Of a stretch of 64,000 bases of DNA, positions 8,711 to 18,051 are shown piece after piece. A model generated the notes under the pieces. It worked only from the letters and a program-made list of their open reading frames with translations. It ran no database searches and was not told the DNA's origin. A program made the translations under genes and the position numbers. Each line of letters opens with the position of its first letter. Positions within the stretch are counted from its first letter, which is position 1. This DNA comes from Paenibacillus sp. 1_12. GTDB taxonomy: Bacteria > Bacillota > Bacilli > Paenibacillales > NBRC-103111. The stretch lies in the NCBI RefSeq assembly GCF_900114475.1, contig NZ_FOTE01000016.1, positions 62,001 to 126,000 on the forward strand, in the 5' to 3' direction.

Positions 8711-8875
8711 ATGATTCTTTCCGACCGACCTGTAAGGGTAATTAAGAAGAGTTCGTGGTTGATAATGACTTCCTGCATATTTTTTTCATTTATCTATACT
8801 ATTTGGGGTGGATGCCTTTTGCTCGCCTGTCTCGTTTACTTGGCCATATCAAAACGAATTCGTTTTGATATGTAG
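8711..8875 (+). CDS. Small membrane protein of unknown function (54 aa)
   Basis: Starts MILSDRPVRVIKKSSW. Two adjacent hydrophobic stretches follow (LIMTSCIFFSFIYTIWGG and CLLLACLVYLAI), then a basic tail. A strong AAAGGGGTGG site lies 19 bases upstream, which would fit an unusual in-frame ATT at 8702 better than ATG 8711. The last codons lie inside a 28-bp perfect palindrome. The family is unknown. Confidence 0.42.
   Translation: MILSDRPVRVIKKSSWLIMTSCIFFSFIYTIWGGCLLLACLVYLAISKRIRFDM
8845..8872. repeat. 28-bp perfect palindrome
   Basis: CATATCAAAACGAA followed by its exact reverse complement, with no loop. It overlaps the last codons of the small membrane ORF. There is no T-run, so it is more like a protein-binding or recombination site than a terminator. 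Confidence 0.7.
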
Positions 8876-8915
8876 TAGCTCAATAAAGAACATCTGAATA
8901 AAACACTCACTTTTG

Positions 8916-9114
8916 TTCAGCGACATTGCCGGTGTCATAGGTCGTCATGTGGATGTGCCGGTAGGCAGCATCCCGCGTGAAGAGTTTTCTAAGCATGGTC
9001 GCGTCGCTTGACTTAGCAAGATCAAGTAAAGGGACGAAGGAGCTGCTCGGCTGGAAGCCTGTCCAAAATGGGCTTCTCGCAGACCTGGAACAAGGACATT
9101 ATTTCACAAAATAG
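8916..9114 (+). pseudogene. 3' fragment of an NAD(P)-binding (SDR-like) oxidoreductase
   Basis: FSDIAGVIGRHVDVPVGSIP, then a shift or small deletion, then GTKELLGWKPVQNGLLADLE and QGHYF*. This is the conserved end of atypical SDR/epimerase-type oxidoreductases. The N-terminal two thirds are missing, and an in-frame stop and frame change sit in the middle. Confidence 0.75.
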
Positions 9115-9188
9115 CGTTAGATAAATGAAGAAGGTCACAAAAAAACATCGTATCTTCGCGATTCGCAAGGAAATTTAGAAGGAAATGT

Positions 9189-9322
9189 GAATGAGATAAA
9201 GTTCTTGTCATCCGAAATGTCGGGTGACAAGAACATTGTCCGAATGAAGTCCACGGAAACCGTGGGCTTTTTTAGTTTTCGGATCAAGTTCTTTTCAATT
9301 GGCGATGACAAGAACTTGATCC
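9189..9322. repeat. Copy B of the TGACAAGAAC structured repeat
   Basis: Left hairpin GTTCTTGTCATCCG with CGGGTGACAAGAAC, middle hairpin CCACGG-aaa-CCGTGG then T6, right hairpin GGATCAAGTTCTT with AAGAACTTGATCC. It is followed by a conserved tail holding a 51-codon open frame. Confidence 0.88.
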
Positions 9323-9350
9323 AGAGGTGAGTTGTGGATAATAAACATAA

Positions 9351-9506
9351 CCATATCGTCTGTTTGAAGCTGGAGATATCCAATACACAAAATTATCTCT
9401 TCCAAAAGGAATTATCATTAGTGATAAATGTGAAAAAGTGATTGCTGCAGCAAACTGTACGCCGCGGCGCGGCGTATCTCTTGTGAAATTGGGTGTCACA
9501 CCTTAA
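9351..9506 (+). other. 51-codon conserved frame in the tail of repeat copy B
   Basis: Open frame with no start codon (a stop precedes it): PYRLFEAGDIQYTKLSLPKG, then a variable centre, then ANCTPRRGVSLVKLGVTP*. The same-length frame follows copy D at 36197-36352 with mostly conservative changes, and its beginning follows copy G at 47609. It looks like the 3' end of a protein gene carried along with the repeat. Family unknown. A GC-rich hairpin (GCGGC...GCCGC) follows. Confidence 0.5.
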
Positions 9507-9696
9507 TTACCCTACACGCGGCTGCGGCGGCCGCGTTGTGCGAACGGGCAGAGTTCCTTAATAAAATGCAACAGGGGGTACAAGCCTAACTGTAATAATT
9601 TGTCTGAATCAACACTTTAATATTTTTTTCTTGCATATGACGTAACGACCTCCTTTACTCTTCATGTATCAAGCTAATTTTGTCAAGAGGGAAGGT

Positions 9697-9811
9697 ATGA
9701 TGGTAACACGCAAAAAATAATGCTAATTTTTGGACCCGTCCGGAAGCGACAAAAATGGGACCAGTTGTCCAAGAACTAAAAAACACCCGGAATGGTTCGA
9801 AAGTCTTAATA
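9697..9811 (+). pseudogene. wecB: 5' fragment of UDP-GlcNAc 2-epimerase
   Basis: After AGAGGGAAGGT and a start codon, the frames read MMVTRKK, then MLIFGTRPEATKMGPVVQEL, then KHPEWFESL. This is the conserved N-terminus of WecB/MnaA with at least two frameshifts. The rest of the gene is absent. Confidence 0.72.
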
Positions 9812-9924
9812 CCGATGAATCGCATGTATGTTTGCGGTATTTAATTTATACGTTTTTGCAACAAACAGTACATTGGCATCGTCAATTGGATGGAAGAATT
9901 TACATTTGAAGAGGAGAGGACGAA

Positions 9925-10620
9925 TTGAAGAAACATTTTATTGTAGGTGTATTGTGTGGTGCCTTCATAATGGCAGCAACTTCTGTATTTGCTTCGAGTG
10001 AAATTGAAGCAACAATCTTTCCAAGTAAAGTTACTTTTTTTCCAGCTAACGGACTCTCCAAAGAAGTACAACTACAGGAAGCTGAAGAGGTGCTTAACTA
10101 TAATAATAAGACATATGTACCTCTTCGTTTATTCGCTGAGAGCAGTGGCGCTCTTGTAAAATACACACAAGCCTCTCCTGAGACGGATAACAAACATAAA
10201 ATAGATGTTCACTATGTTGTTGAAGATGCTCTTTCAGAGCAAGCTTCAAATGCAGCTGGTAATAAGCCACTTGAGGACTCAAGGGAGCTGCAGCTACAAG
10301 ATATGCTTGTTTTAATTCTACTTCCGCATTTGAAAGAGAAACTTGCAGAGGTATACACAGATGTAATTTCAATACCACCAGTTATTCATCCAGATTCTGT
10401 AAATGTGAAGAGCATTGAAAGGGTAGCTGCTTTCCGTGGTTTTGATTTTTTAATCACAATAGATGCTCAACCAATAGTCGGTCCTCATATACCTGTCGGC
10501 GAAGATGTACTTACATATCGGATCTCGCCGGCTGGAGTTGAGCTTAAAAATTTTGAACATCTTAGAGGACCCGATAAGGATGACTTCCTCCCCAATTACC
10601 AAAATCTTCTTTTGAAGTAA
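9925..10620 (+). CDS. Secreted stalk-domain (copper amine oxidase N-terminal-like) protein
   Basis: 231 residues from a TTG start with GAGGAGAGG 5 bases upstream. A signal peptide (MKKHFIVGVLCGAFIMAATS, cut near VFAS) leads to a stalk domain with the hallmark NNKTYVPLRLFAESSGALVKY (about 63-83). The rest has no recognised enzyme motif. Stalk-domain proteins of this type are common surface proteins in Paenibacillus. A similar protein at 36556 also lies downstream of a repeat of the same family. Confidence 0.8.
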   Translation: MKKHFIVGVLCGAFIMAATSVFASSEIEATIFPSKVTFFPANGLSKEVQLQEAEEVLNYNNKTYVPLRLFAESSGALVKYTQASPETDNKHKIDVHYVVEDALSEQASNAAGNKPLEDSRELQLQDMLVLILLPHLKEKLAEVYTDVISIPPVIHPDSVNVKSIERVAAFRGFDFLITIDAQPIVGPHIPVGEDVLTYRISPAGVELKNFEHLRGPDKDDFLPNYQNLLLK

Positions 10621-10641
10621 CGGATAACGATAGTGTAATTA

Positions 10642-10684
10642 CCAGGGAGCAGATCGCCGAGGCAACTGCTCCCTGGTTTCATTA
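10642..10684 (+). terminator. Terminator after the stalk-protein gene
   Basis: Perfect 11-bp stem CCAGGGAGCAG / CTGCTCCCTGG with a 13-base loop. The T tract is weak (TTTCATT). Confidence 0.65.
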
Positions 10685-10733
10685 TAGACGGGCCGCATAG
10701 TTTAAGAATTTGCGCGCCGCCAACATTTTGATG

Positions 10734-11663
10734 TTAACGGGAGCCTTTTGAAGTATACTTCCCCACCATTTTATTCAAATAATCTCGAAATTCTTCAACA
10801 TAGGTTTTGGGCTCTACGATTTCCAAATTTGTACCGAAGCTCGCTAAAAATTGAAATCCATTACTGTTTTGCGGAACATGGATTGTTGCTAATAAATAAT
10901 CAGAGCTATAGTTTTCAATGCTATTTCGACCGTACCGTTCAATGAATTGATCTTTTATGCCAGGCGAAATCAACATCTTGACTGCGACTAGTTCCGCTTG
11001 ATAACTTGCTTCCTGCTCTTGTTCAAATAAATCATCTCTAGGGCTAAACGTTTGTTCATCCATATTAAGATGATCGATCCGAGATAATTTGAACGTTCTA
11101 TTTCTCATGCGACGTAAACAGAATCCCTTCAGATACCAACTCGTTTCGCTAAAATGAAGCTGATAGGGCTCGACAGTTCTTTTTGTCGCAGTGCCATTTT
11201 TATCTATATAAGCAAATGTAACTAAGCTTCTTTTTAATATGGCTTCCTGACATGTCTTCAAGGTTTGACGAATCTCAGACCGACCCTCCCAATCGTAAAA
11301 AGACAGTTGAATTGAACCTTTCGGAGCCAATGGGCTAACCATGGCTTCTATTTTTTTGATCGTCATTTCAACTCCTTCGCTAATTAGAATTTGTTCCAAT
11401 CCGCCGAGCGCAGTCAATATATTCTCTAAGTCGGAGTTGCTTAAAAGACGTTTATCAACCTTGTATTCATCCATAATGCCGTAACCGCCATGAACTCCAT
11501 TGACAGAATAGATCGGGATGTTTGATAAACTCAAAGTTTCCATATCGCGAAGAATCGTTCTTTTGGAAACGTTAAATAATTGCGCGAATTCTTTGGTGGA
11601 AACGACGACATCTTTTTTCAGCAAGATCATGATGATAGAGATAAGTCTTTCAACCTTTTCCAT
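10734..11663 (-). CDS. YafY-type HTH/WYL-domain transcriptional regulator
   Basis: 309 residues. The HTH (VSTKEFAQLFNVSKRTILRD) is followed by a WYL domain (SWYLKGFCLRRMRNRTFKLS near 170-190) and a WCX tail. It is transcribed divergently from a VOC-fold gene, with an inverted repeat between them that could be its operator. By analogy it would regulate itself and the VOC/MFS genes to its right. Confidence 0.88.
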   Translation of the reverse strand: MEKVERLISIIMILLKKDVVVSTKEFAQLFNVSKRTILRDMETLSLSNIPIYSVNGVHGGYGIMDEYKVDKRLLSNSDLENILTALGGLEQILISEGVEMTIKKIEAMVSPLAPKGSIQLSFYDWEGRSEIRQTLKTCQEAILKRSLVTFAYIDKNGTATKRTVEPYQLHFSETSWYLKGFCLRRMRNRTFKLSRIDHLNMDEQTFSPRDDLFEQEQEASYQAELVAVKMLISPGIKDQFIERYGRNSIENYSSDYLLATIHVPQNSNGFQFLASFGTNLEIVEPKTYVEEFRDYLNKMVGKYTSKGSR

Positions 11664-11697
11664 CCGTTCCCCTCTTTTTTTAATTTAGTATGAAACA

Positions 11698-11715
11698 GTG
11701 ACATACAGCTGTCAC
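11698..11715. promoter_or_regulatory. Candidate operator between the WYL regulator and the VOC gene
   Basis: GTGACA-tacagc-TGTCAC, perfect 6-bp arms. It sits just upstream of a TATATTATACT promoter-like stretch serving the VOC gene and 35 bp from the regulator start. Confidence 0.5.
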
Positions 11716-11762
11716 CTATTATATATTATACTACATTTATAAAAAGAAGGAGGTTATGCTTT

Positions 11763-12227
11763 ATGTCAGCTATTGCATATTTAAACTTTAATGGAATTGC
11801 AGAACAAGTGATTGAATTTTATTCGGAGGCTTTAAACGCAATTGAAGTAAAAAAAGTGAAATTTGGGGATATCCCGCAAGATCCAAACTACCCAATGCCG
11901 GAAAATGAGTTAAATATGATCATGGAGTCTTCCATAGAATTCGCAGGCGGGAAAATCATGATGTCGGACATTTTGCCTTCAATGAAGGCGGTAACAGGTG
12001 AGCTGGTGAAAGGGAATAATATTCTGATTAGTCTAGTCATCGATGATAAGCATAAACTTGAAGAATACTTTAGTCATTTGTCCCTTGGCGGTCATGTCAT
12101 TATGCCGTTATCCAATACTCCTTGGTCTTCGTGCTTTGGAATTCTAGTTGATAAGTTTGGGATCAACTGGAAATTTAATAGCGACGCAGATCAGTTTCTT
12201 GATAACGTAATATCCAACAAACAGTAA
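11763..12227 (+). CDS. PhnB-like VOC superfamily (glyoxalase fold) protein
   Basis: 154 residues. AIAYLNFNGIAEQVIEFYSE is the PhnB/YjdN-type opening, and CFGILVDKFGINWKFN is the matching closing strand. The site AGAAGGAGG precedes ATG 11763. The exact reaction is unknown; in this group many members have no proven enzyme activity. Its divergent WYL regulator is the likely controller. Confidence 0.85.
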   Translation: MSAIAYLNFNGIAEQVIEFYSEALNAIEVKKVKFGDIPQDPNYPMPENELNMIMESSIEFAGGKIMMSDILPSMKAVTGELVKGNNILISLVIDDKHKLEEYFSHLSLGGHVIMPLSNTPWSSCFGILVDKFGINWKFNSDADQFLDNVISNKQ

Positions 12228-12235
12228 CTCATTCT

Positions 12236-12269
12236 GAAAAATGGTCTTGCAACTGAAGGCCATTTTTTT
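12236..12269 (+). terminator. Terminator between VOC and MFS genes
   Basis: AAAATGG...CCATTTT with inner pairing (CTT/AAG) and a T7 tail. It would reduce read-through into the MFS gene, which starts 24 bp later. Confidence 0.6.
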
Positions 12270-12292
12270 ATGCACCAATGGAGGCACGATTT

Positions 12293-13468
12293 ATGAAAAA
12301 TAGCTATTCTTCGCTTATCTTTTTTCTGGCTTTAGGTATATTTGGCATCATAACATCTGAAATGGGCATGATCGGAGTTCTTCCCCAAGTCGCTCAAAAG
12401 TTTCACATAGCGCCCTCGGAGGCCGGGTATCTTGTGAGTGCATTTGCTTTAATCGTTGCCATTTCAGGCCCATTCCTAACATTACTCACTTCCGGCATGA
12501 ATCGAAAAGTGATCTTACTATCCGCTATCCTGATGTTTGCCATCTCTAATTTGGTGTATGCTTGTACTACCAGTTTCGAAGTTATACTGGCTTTCCGGAT
12601 TGTTCCTGCGTTTTTTCATCCTCTCTTTTTCTCGATTGCGCTTGCGACCGTTGCCAGCCTTGTTCCTCCCGAAAAGAGCAGCAAAGCGGTCACCAAGGTT
12701 ATGGCCGGAGTAACCGTTGGATTCGCTTTTGGCGTGCCGATTACATCCTATCTCTCCACAAAAATTTCGCTGGAAGCTGCTTTCCTATTTGGAGCTATTG
12801 TGAGCGTCATTGCCTTTATAGGCATACTGGTCTGGCTTCCTTCAATGCCTGTTAAGGAAAGAATGTCTTTCGGCAAGCAGCTCGGCATATTGCGCAAACC
12901 TCAATTGTGGTTAACGATCCTGATCGTGGTGATGATCTTTACAGCGATGAGTTCGGTTTATAGCTACTTTGCCGAATATCTCGGAGAAGTCACCCATATG
13001 AACGGTACCTGGATCAGCGTGATGTTGATGGTCTTTGGTGTCACCATGATTGCAGGGAACTTCTTGTTCGGGTTCTTTCTGAACAAAAGTATGACAAAAA
13101 CGATTATCCTGTTTCCTCTCGTATATACGGTCATTTACTTATTTACTTATTATTGGGGTTCTCATTTTTGGCCGATGGCGGTCATCGTATTTGTGTGGGG
13201 AGCTGTGCATTCCGGGGGGCTTATTCTAAGTCAAGCCTTGTTGATGACTGATGCGAAAGAAGCTCCCGAATTCGGTAACAGCTTATTTGTTTCCTTTTCT
13301 AATGTTGGCATTACGGTAGGAACATGGATCGGCGGCTTGTTTATTTCCCAGTTGGGCGCGCATCAACTTATCTGGAGCGGTATTATGCTTTTGTCGCTTG
13401 CTTTCATACTGATCATAATAAAAGCAGCAATTTCCAAATCGCATGTTGAGAAAGCAAGCATGAATTAA
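12293..13468 (+). CDS. MFS transporter (DHA1 / AraJ-like)
   Basis: 391 residues with 12 predicted membrane helices. ATG 12293 is preferred because TGGAGG lies 7 bases upstream; the ATG at 12278 has no site. Loop 2-3 carries the motif-A remnant SGMNRKVILL. The fold resembles sugar or drug efflux permeases of the AraJ/YdhP group. It lies between a VOC gene and a YdeI-like gene, so export of a toxic small molecule is plausible but unproven. Confidence 0.85.
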   Translation: MKNSYSSLIFFLALGIFGIITSEMGMIGVLPQVAQKFHIAPSEAGYLVSAFALIVAISGPFLTLLTSGMNRKVILLSAILMFAISNLVYACTTSFEVILAFRIVPAFFHPLFFSIALATVASLVPPEKSSKAVTKVMAGVTVGFAFGVPITSYLSTKISLEAAFLFGAIVSVIAFIGILVWLPSMPVKERMSFGKQLGILRKPQLWLTILIVVMIFTAMSSVYSYFAEYLGEVTHMNGTWISVMLMVFGVTMIAGNFLFGFFLNKSMTKTIILFPLVYTVIYLFTYYWGSHFWPMAVIVFVWGAVHSGGLILSQALLMTDAKEAPEFGNSLFVSFSNVGITVGTWIGGLFISQLGAHQLIWSGIMLLSLAFILIIIKAAISKSHVEKASMN

Positions 13469-13509
13469 CGGATATATGATAAATGTAGAAAGGAAATTCT
13501 TTTTCAAAT

Positions 13510-14079
13510 ATGGAAATGAATAATTTAATTCCCGTAAAATCGAGAGAAGAGTTCAGGTTTTGGCTACAGGAAAATAGTAAGACTGAAAAATCTTGTTGGA
13601 TCTTGGTTAGTATGACGCTCAAATCGGATACGCTCTTTTATGTAGACGCGGTCGAGGAAGCTTTGTGCTTTGGATGGATCGATGGAGTCAAGAAGAAAAA
13701 ATCTGAACCGGAGCTGGCTCAGAGACTGTCCCCTCGAAGCAAAAAAAGCTCATGGACTGAATTGAATAAAGAACGTGTTCGCCGCCTCGAAAAGTTGGGG
13801 TTGATGACAGACGAAGGAAGAAAGGTTCTTCCTGATATGGCAAACGATTCTTTTCGAATCGATCCGGTTATAGAGCAAAGGCTGAAAGAGGAAAAGCAAG
13901 TATATGAGAATTTCAAGGCATTTTCTGATCTGTATAAAAGAGTTCGGATTGACACGATACAAAGCATAAAAAATCAACCGGAATTATTTGAGAGCAGATT
14001 AGATAAATTCGTAGCAAACACGAGAGAAAACAAAATGTACGGCCAATGGAATGATAATGGACGTTTACCAGATAATTAA
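13510..14079 (+). CDS. YdeI/OmpD-associated family protein
   Basis: 189 residues. The pattern REEFRFWLQENSKTEKSCWI, then ALCFGWIDGVKKK and RLSPRSKKSSWTELNKERV, is characteristic of the YdeI family. The basic C-terminus ends in YGQWNDNGRLPDN. The site AAAGGAAA lies 12 bases before ATG 13510. Proteins of this family are linked to antimicrobial-peptide resistance in some bacteria, but the biochemical role is unknown. Confidence 0.8.
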   Translation: MEMNNLIPVKSREEFRFWLQENSKTEKSCWILVSMTLKSDTLFYVDAVEEALCFGWIDGVKKKKSEPELAQRLSPRSKKSSWTELNKERVRRLEKLGLMTDEGRKVLPDMANDSFRIDPVIEQRLKEEKQVYENFKAFSDLYKRVRIDTIQSIKNQPELFESRLDKFVANTRENKMYGQWNDNGRLPDN

Positions 14080-14102
14080 GATGCTCTGGGGCAATTTTCA
14101 AA

Positions 14103-14494
14103 CCTTTTGATGGAAGATCGAGGACTACATATGGCTCATACAACCATGCGATGGGTTCACCAGTTGGGACCGGAATTAGACAAGCGAATTCGTCTCTTTC
14201 TGAGAAACATAACTACGACAACAGAAATATCTGAACAATATAATTGAACAAGATCATCGATTTACAAAGAAAATCATAAAACCAATGCTGGGATTCAAGT
14301 CTTTCAGTACTGCAGAGAAAACAATTACCGGAATCGAAGTCATGCATATGATAAAGAAAGGGCAGGTCGAATGCAATCATTCGTCTGTCCTTTTTACAAT
14401 AGACTTAATCAATAAAATGTTTGGTTTGATTGCATTGTCAAACAACAATATGGCGACTATCTTTGATCTGTTTTAATAGTTGCACCAAAACCCC
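14103..14494 (+). mobile_element. Decayed IS6-family insertion sequence (3' part)
   Basis: Scrambled pieces of an IS6/IS240-type transposase. One is LMEDRGLHMAHTT, MRWVHQLGPELDKRI. Another is EQDHRFTKKIIKPMLGFKSF, then GIEVMHMIKKGQVE and a final INKMFGL. The DDE core is missing. The sequence after the stop, TTGCACCAAAACCCC, resembles an IS6 right inverted repeat and recurs after a second IS6 fragment at 56346-56360. Confidence 0.8.
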
Positions 14495-14575
14495 TGTAAA
14501 TGTTGAATAAATGCATCCGAATCTCCAAAGTCCCGCTTTTTATCTATATGCTGCTGACGATGTCATTGCCTTGAC

Positions 14576-16084
14576 TTAAGGTAAGGCAGGGGGCTGTTCT
14601 CGATTGGATGCCGGGTTTCTTTTGTATTCCTGAGGGGAGACACCGTAATATTTGGTGAATAATTTACTGAAATGGCTTGTGCTGTACAGTCCGACCTTTC
14701 TTGTAACCTCATGAACCGATAAATCGGTCGCCACGAGTAGTCTTTGCGCCTCCTTCATTCTCAGCTCCGCTACATACTCAACGAATCGATTTCCCGTTTC
14801 TTTATGAAAAAGCGAACTTAAATAATTGGGACTGATGTCAAACAGTGTGGCCACCTTGGCGACGCTTATTTCTTCTGCGTAATGGGCCTTGGCATAAGCG
14901 ACGATGGAACGGATGATGTGACTCCGGTCCGTCTGGGAACCTAGCATGCGTTTGCAACAGTCAAGCAGTTCGTTTTTCAAGCGGGAATAATCAACATCGG
15001 GTTCAACGGACAGTCCGATGGCGCAGCGCAAATACAGCACTACCACACGGATCAACCGGATGTTGTCATGCAGCCGAGCGGTTTCTACCAGAGCGATGAG
15101 CTGCTCGACTGCGCTGCCGAATTCGATAGGGCTTTGAAGTTTCTGATATCTGGCCAGTTCGACAAGCAAAGCGCAAATAGGCACATAATGAGGTTTATCC
15201 TGTGTAATGGCTTTCAGGAAGGACTGGGAATAGTCGACGGAAGTACCTAATAAAGCTCTCAGGCAGGTGAGCTGCTGCAGCTCACCATAGGCGGAGAAGA
15301 ACAATCTGAACGGGAAAGTGCTGCCTGTTACTAGAGTGATCTGTGTGGCGGGACCCTGTTCCTTACGCCAGGCCACTGTCATGCGTCGGATATCCGTCAT
15401 GCACGACACCAGGTTCTCACTGCCGTTTTCCCCGGACTTGTCATAGCCGAACACAAGGATCCATTCATGATCCCGTGGATTCACAACGGTCATGTGGAAA
15501 TGGCTGCCCAGATAGGGCTCGGCGCACTTTCTGGCATGCTCCAGCCAAGCGTCGGCGGTCAGGTGATTCGTTGTCTTCATGCCGTCAAAGCATACGGCGA
15601 TCAGCTTGCAGCTCATACCTTCCAGAGGTAAGCGATCGTCCTCGACAGGCGCCATGGCCGCAATCATTTCGGCGATCCGCAGGGCGAACAGCCGGCGGCT
15701 TTCGGCGGCTTTGCGGGTAAGCAGCTCACCGATGCTGTGGATGACCGTTTTGAGCTGGTCAAGGCTGACCGGCTTCAGTAAGTATTCGTTGATCCGCAGT
15801 GCGATCGCCTTCCGGGCATAGTCGAATTCCGAGAAGCCGGTCAGAATGACGAACTCCGTATGCGGGGAAATCAACTTGCCTTTCTCGATGGCTTCCAGAC
15901 CGCCAAGCAGAGGCATTTTGATATCCACGAAGGCGACGTCAGGCTGCTGCTGCTCCAACTCGCGCAGCAGCTCAAAGCCGTCGGTTGCCTCGTAAATCCG
16001 CAGACTGGGGATATTCAGCTTCTCCAAATTGTACCGGATATTCATCCGGATCAGATGCTCGTCATCCGCTATAATAATTTTCAT
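14576..16084 (-). CDS. YesN-type response regulator (receiver + AraC HTH)
   Basis: 502 residues. The receiver has acidic pocket DDE (residues 7-9), phospho-acceptor Asp in FVDIKMP near 55, and Lys in LLKPVS. A middle region of about 270 residues is followed by an AraC-type double HTH (SVAKVATLFDISPNYLSSLF, then SVHEVTRKVGLYSTSHFSKL). The start overlaps the end of the kinase gene by 23 bases, so the two are one operon. It likely activates the divergent sugar ABC operon at 18052. Confidence 0.93.
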   Translation of the reverse strand: MKIIIADDEHLIRMNIRYNLEKLNIPSLRIYEATDGFELLRELEQQQPDVAFVDIKMPLLGGLEAIEKGKLISPHTEFVILTGFSEFDYARKAIALRINEYLLKPVSLDQLKTVIHSIGELLTRKAAESRRLFALRIAEMIAAMAPVEDDRLPLEGMSCKLIAVCFDGMKTTNHLTADAWLEHARKCAEPYLGSHFHMTVVNPRDHEWILVFGYDKSGENGSENLVSCMTDIRRMTVAWRKEQGPATQITLVTGSTFPFRLFFSAYGELQQLTCLRALLGTSVDYSQSFLKAITQDKPHYVPICALLVELARYQKLQSPIEFGSAVEQLIALVETARLHDNIRLIRVVVLYLRCAIGLSVEPDVDYSRLKNELLDCCKRMLGSQTDRSHIIRSIVAYAKAHYAEEISVAKVATLFDISPNYLSSLFHKETGNRFVEYVAELRMKEAQRLLVATDLSVHEVTRKVGLYSTSHFSKLFTKYYGVSPQEYKRNPASNREQPPALP

Positions 16085-17828
16085 GGAAATGGGCCTCCGG
16101 TATCATGATGATAATGCATGTCCCCACCCCTACGGCGCTTTCCAACCGAAAGAGACTGTCGGGAAAGCAAAGTTGCAGTCGTTCGCGCGTGTTTGCGAGG
16201 CCGACTTGACCGTGTTCATCCAGCTGCTGTGTGTCGAATCCAACTCCGTCATCCTCGATGCGGATACGCACGAACAGCACACCGTCCTCCAATACGGTAT
16301 CGGCAGCAACCGTCAGGGTGCACGGGCAATTCAAAGGCTCAACTCCATGGATAATCGCGTTTTCAACCAAGGGTTGGAGAATCAGCTTGGGAACTTTGTA
16401 TGGACGAATGCCGTCTTCGCACGACATAAGGACCTGCAGGCGATGCCCGAAACGGAGCTGCTGGAGGGAGCCGTATTTTTCGATAAGATGCATTTCCTCC
16501 TCGAGAGTGGTCATATCCGAGTGATTCAGGATATAGCGCAGCAGCAGCGTGAGATCAATAATCGACTTCTCCAGCAGCTCCCGCTCGCCGATCTGGTTAA
16601 GCGTAATAAATCCGTTCAGCATGTTGAATAAAAAATGTGGCTGGATCTGCGACTGGAGCGCTTTGTATTCGGAATTGCGCTGCTTGAGCACCAGCACGTA
16701 CTCCATTTCGATTTTTTGCTTCAGCTCCCCGATCATGGAATTGAGCGACTGGCCAATCACATCGAACTCATCCTTCGTATGGGAAGGGTATCGGGCTGTA
16801 AAATCACCCTGTTCGACTTTGCGCATCGTCTTAATAATTTCCTTGACCGGTCCCATCACCTTGCGCGACAACCCTTGATAGAACAAGAAAGCTACGACAA
16901 GACAAATGATATAGAGCAGAGCGGAGTTTAGGTACACCCAAAGCGTCTTTTGTTCCAGATGCGAGTAGGAAAGCAGCACGACCAACTCCCAGTTGTAAGG
17001 GGCAACCGTTCGTCTTACTACCAGATAGGAGCTGTCCCCGTCGTGTACAATGGAATGGTTTTCGGGCATCGGCCTGAACAGTACCGGGGATACCTCGTGA
17101 TTCGCATAAACGAAATTCCGTTCCTGATCGAGCAGTACGATATGGGAAGGAACATGGAAATCGATGTCCTGGAACATTTTTTGCAAAACAACAGTGTTGG
17201 CATCGGCGATGATGACGCTGATCGGGCGCTTGGAGGGGATTTCCCGGATTGTGCGCGCCACGGAGAAAACGGACTCATTCTTGGTGCGTGTAAAATAGTC
17301 CTGCTTGTGGGGATTGATGAATACCGCGTCTCCGCTCGCCTGAATCGCCTTGCGGTACCAGTCTGTTTCGGCAAATTCATAGTTGGGGGTAACATCGTTT
17401 AACGGATTGTTGGTCGAATAAAACAAAGGTTTATTGTCCGAGACGATCAAGGTGCTCATGATATCCTTACGTGTATTTCTAACGAACCGCAGCTGCGAAT
17501 CCAGCATGTTCGTTATGCTGAGGACTTGATACCTACTCATGTTTTCGTAAGAATCGGACGCCATAACTTTAAGTGCAGAGATGAAATCGTCGTTATAATA
17601 CGGAATAAGCGTGAGCTGGTCCAATTCGTTAAGGTAACCGGACAGGCTCTGAGACAGGGAAATCAGCGTGTTGTCGATCAGAATACCGGTGTCGTTGCTG
17701 TTTCTTTCGATGAAAACCCGCGCCACGATATAGGTAGTGAGCAGAAGCGGCAGCAATGTGCTGATCATGAAAATAAGGACGAGCTTCATATTAAGCGGTC
17801 GATAGAGTCTGATTCCGAAGCCTTTCAT
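16062..17828 (-). CDS. YesM-type sensor histidine kinase
   Basis: 588 residues. TM1 at about 15-37, an extracellular dCache-like sensor, TM2 near 295-320, then HAMP. The His_kinase box is QIQPHFLFNMLNGFITLN and the HATPase has LQPLVENAIIHG and DDGVGFD. This is the class that senses polysaccharide or sugar signals beside CUT1 ABC transporters. It is divergent from the binding-protein gene at 18052. Confidence 0.93.
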   Translation of the reverse strand: MKGFGIRLYRPLNMKLVLIFMISTLLPLLLTTYIVARVFIERNSNDTGILIDNTLISLSQSLSGYLNELDQLTLIPYYNDDFISALKVMASDSYENMSRYQVLSITNMLDSQLRFVRNTRKDIMSTLIVSDNKPLFYSTNNPLNDVTPNYEFAETDWYRKAIQASGDAVFINPHKQDYFTRTKNESVFSVARTIREIPSKRPISVIIADANTVVLQKMFQDIDFHVPSHIVLLDQERNFVYANHEVSPVLFRPMPENHSIVHDGDSSYLVVRRTVAPYNWELVVLLSYSHLEQKTLWVYLNSALLYIICLVVAFLFYQGLSRKVMGPVKEIIKTMRKVEQGDFTARYPSHTKDEFDVIGQSLNSMIGELKQKIEMEYVLVLKQRNSEYKALQSQIQPHFLFNMLNGFITLNQIGERELLEKSIIDLTLLLRYILNHSDMTTLEEEMHLIEKYGSLQQLRFGHRLQVLMSCEDGIRPYKVPKLILQPLVENAIIHGVEPLNCPCTLTVAADTVLEDGVLFVRIRIEDDGVGFDTQQLDEHGQVGLANTRERLQLCFPDSLFRLESAVGVGTCIIIMIPEAHFHENYYSG

Positions 17829-18051
17829 ATATGAACCAACCTTTCTCGTTCTGGCTGCAGCCTTCTTGTGACAACTTATTCGACATCCGCTGGAAACTTC
17901 CTTCCTTGGGAGAGCTCGACTGTATCTGTATTAAGCAGGATGATAGAAAGCAGCACGATCAGTGTAGTTTTGAGCGTATGGGGAGCGCTTTGAATCCGTT
18001 ATACTGGCAAAGTAGCACACTAATTGACCGAAGAAGGGGATAAATTGACTT

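Noticed and set aside
15343-17834. Many long plus-strand frames opposite the YesM/YesN genes
   Set aside because: These are antisense shadows of GC-rich codons; the minus-strand proteins have complete domain motifs.
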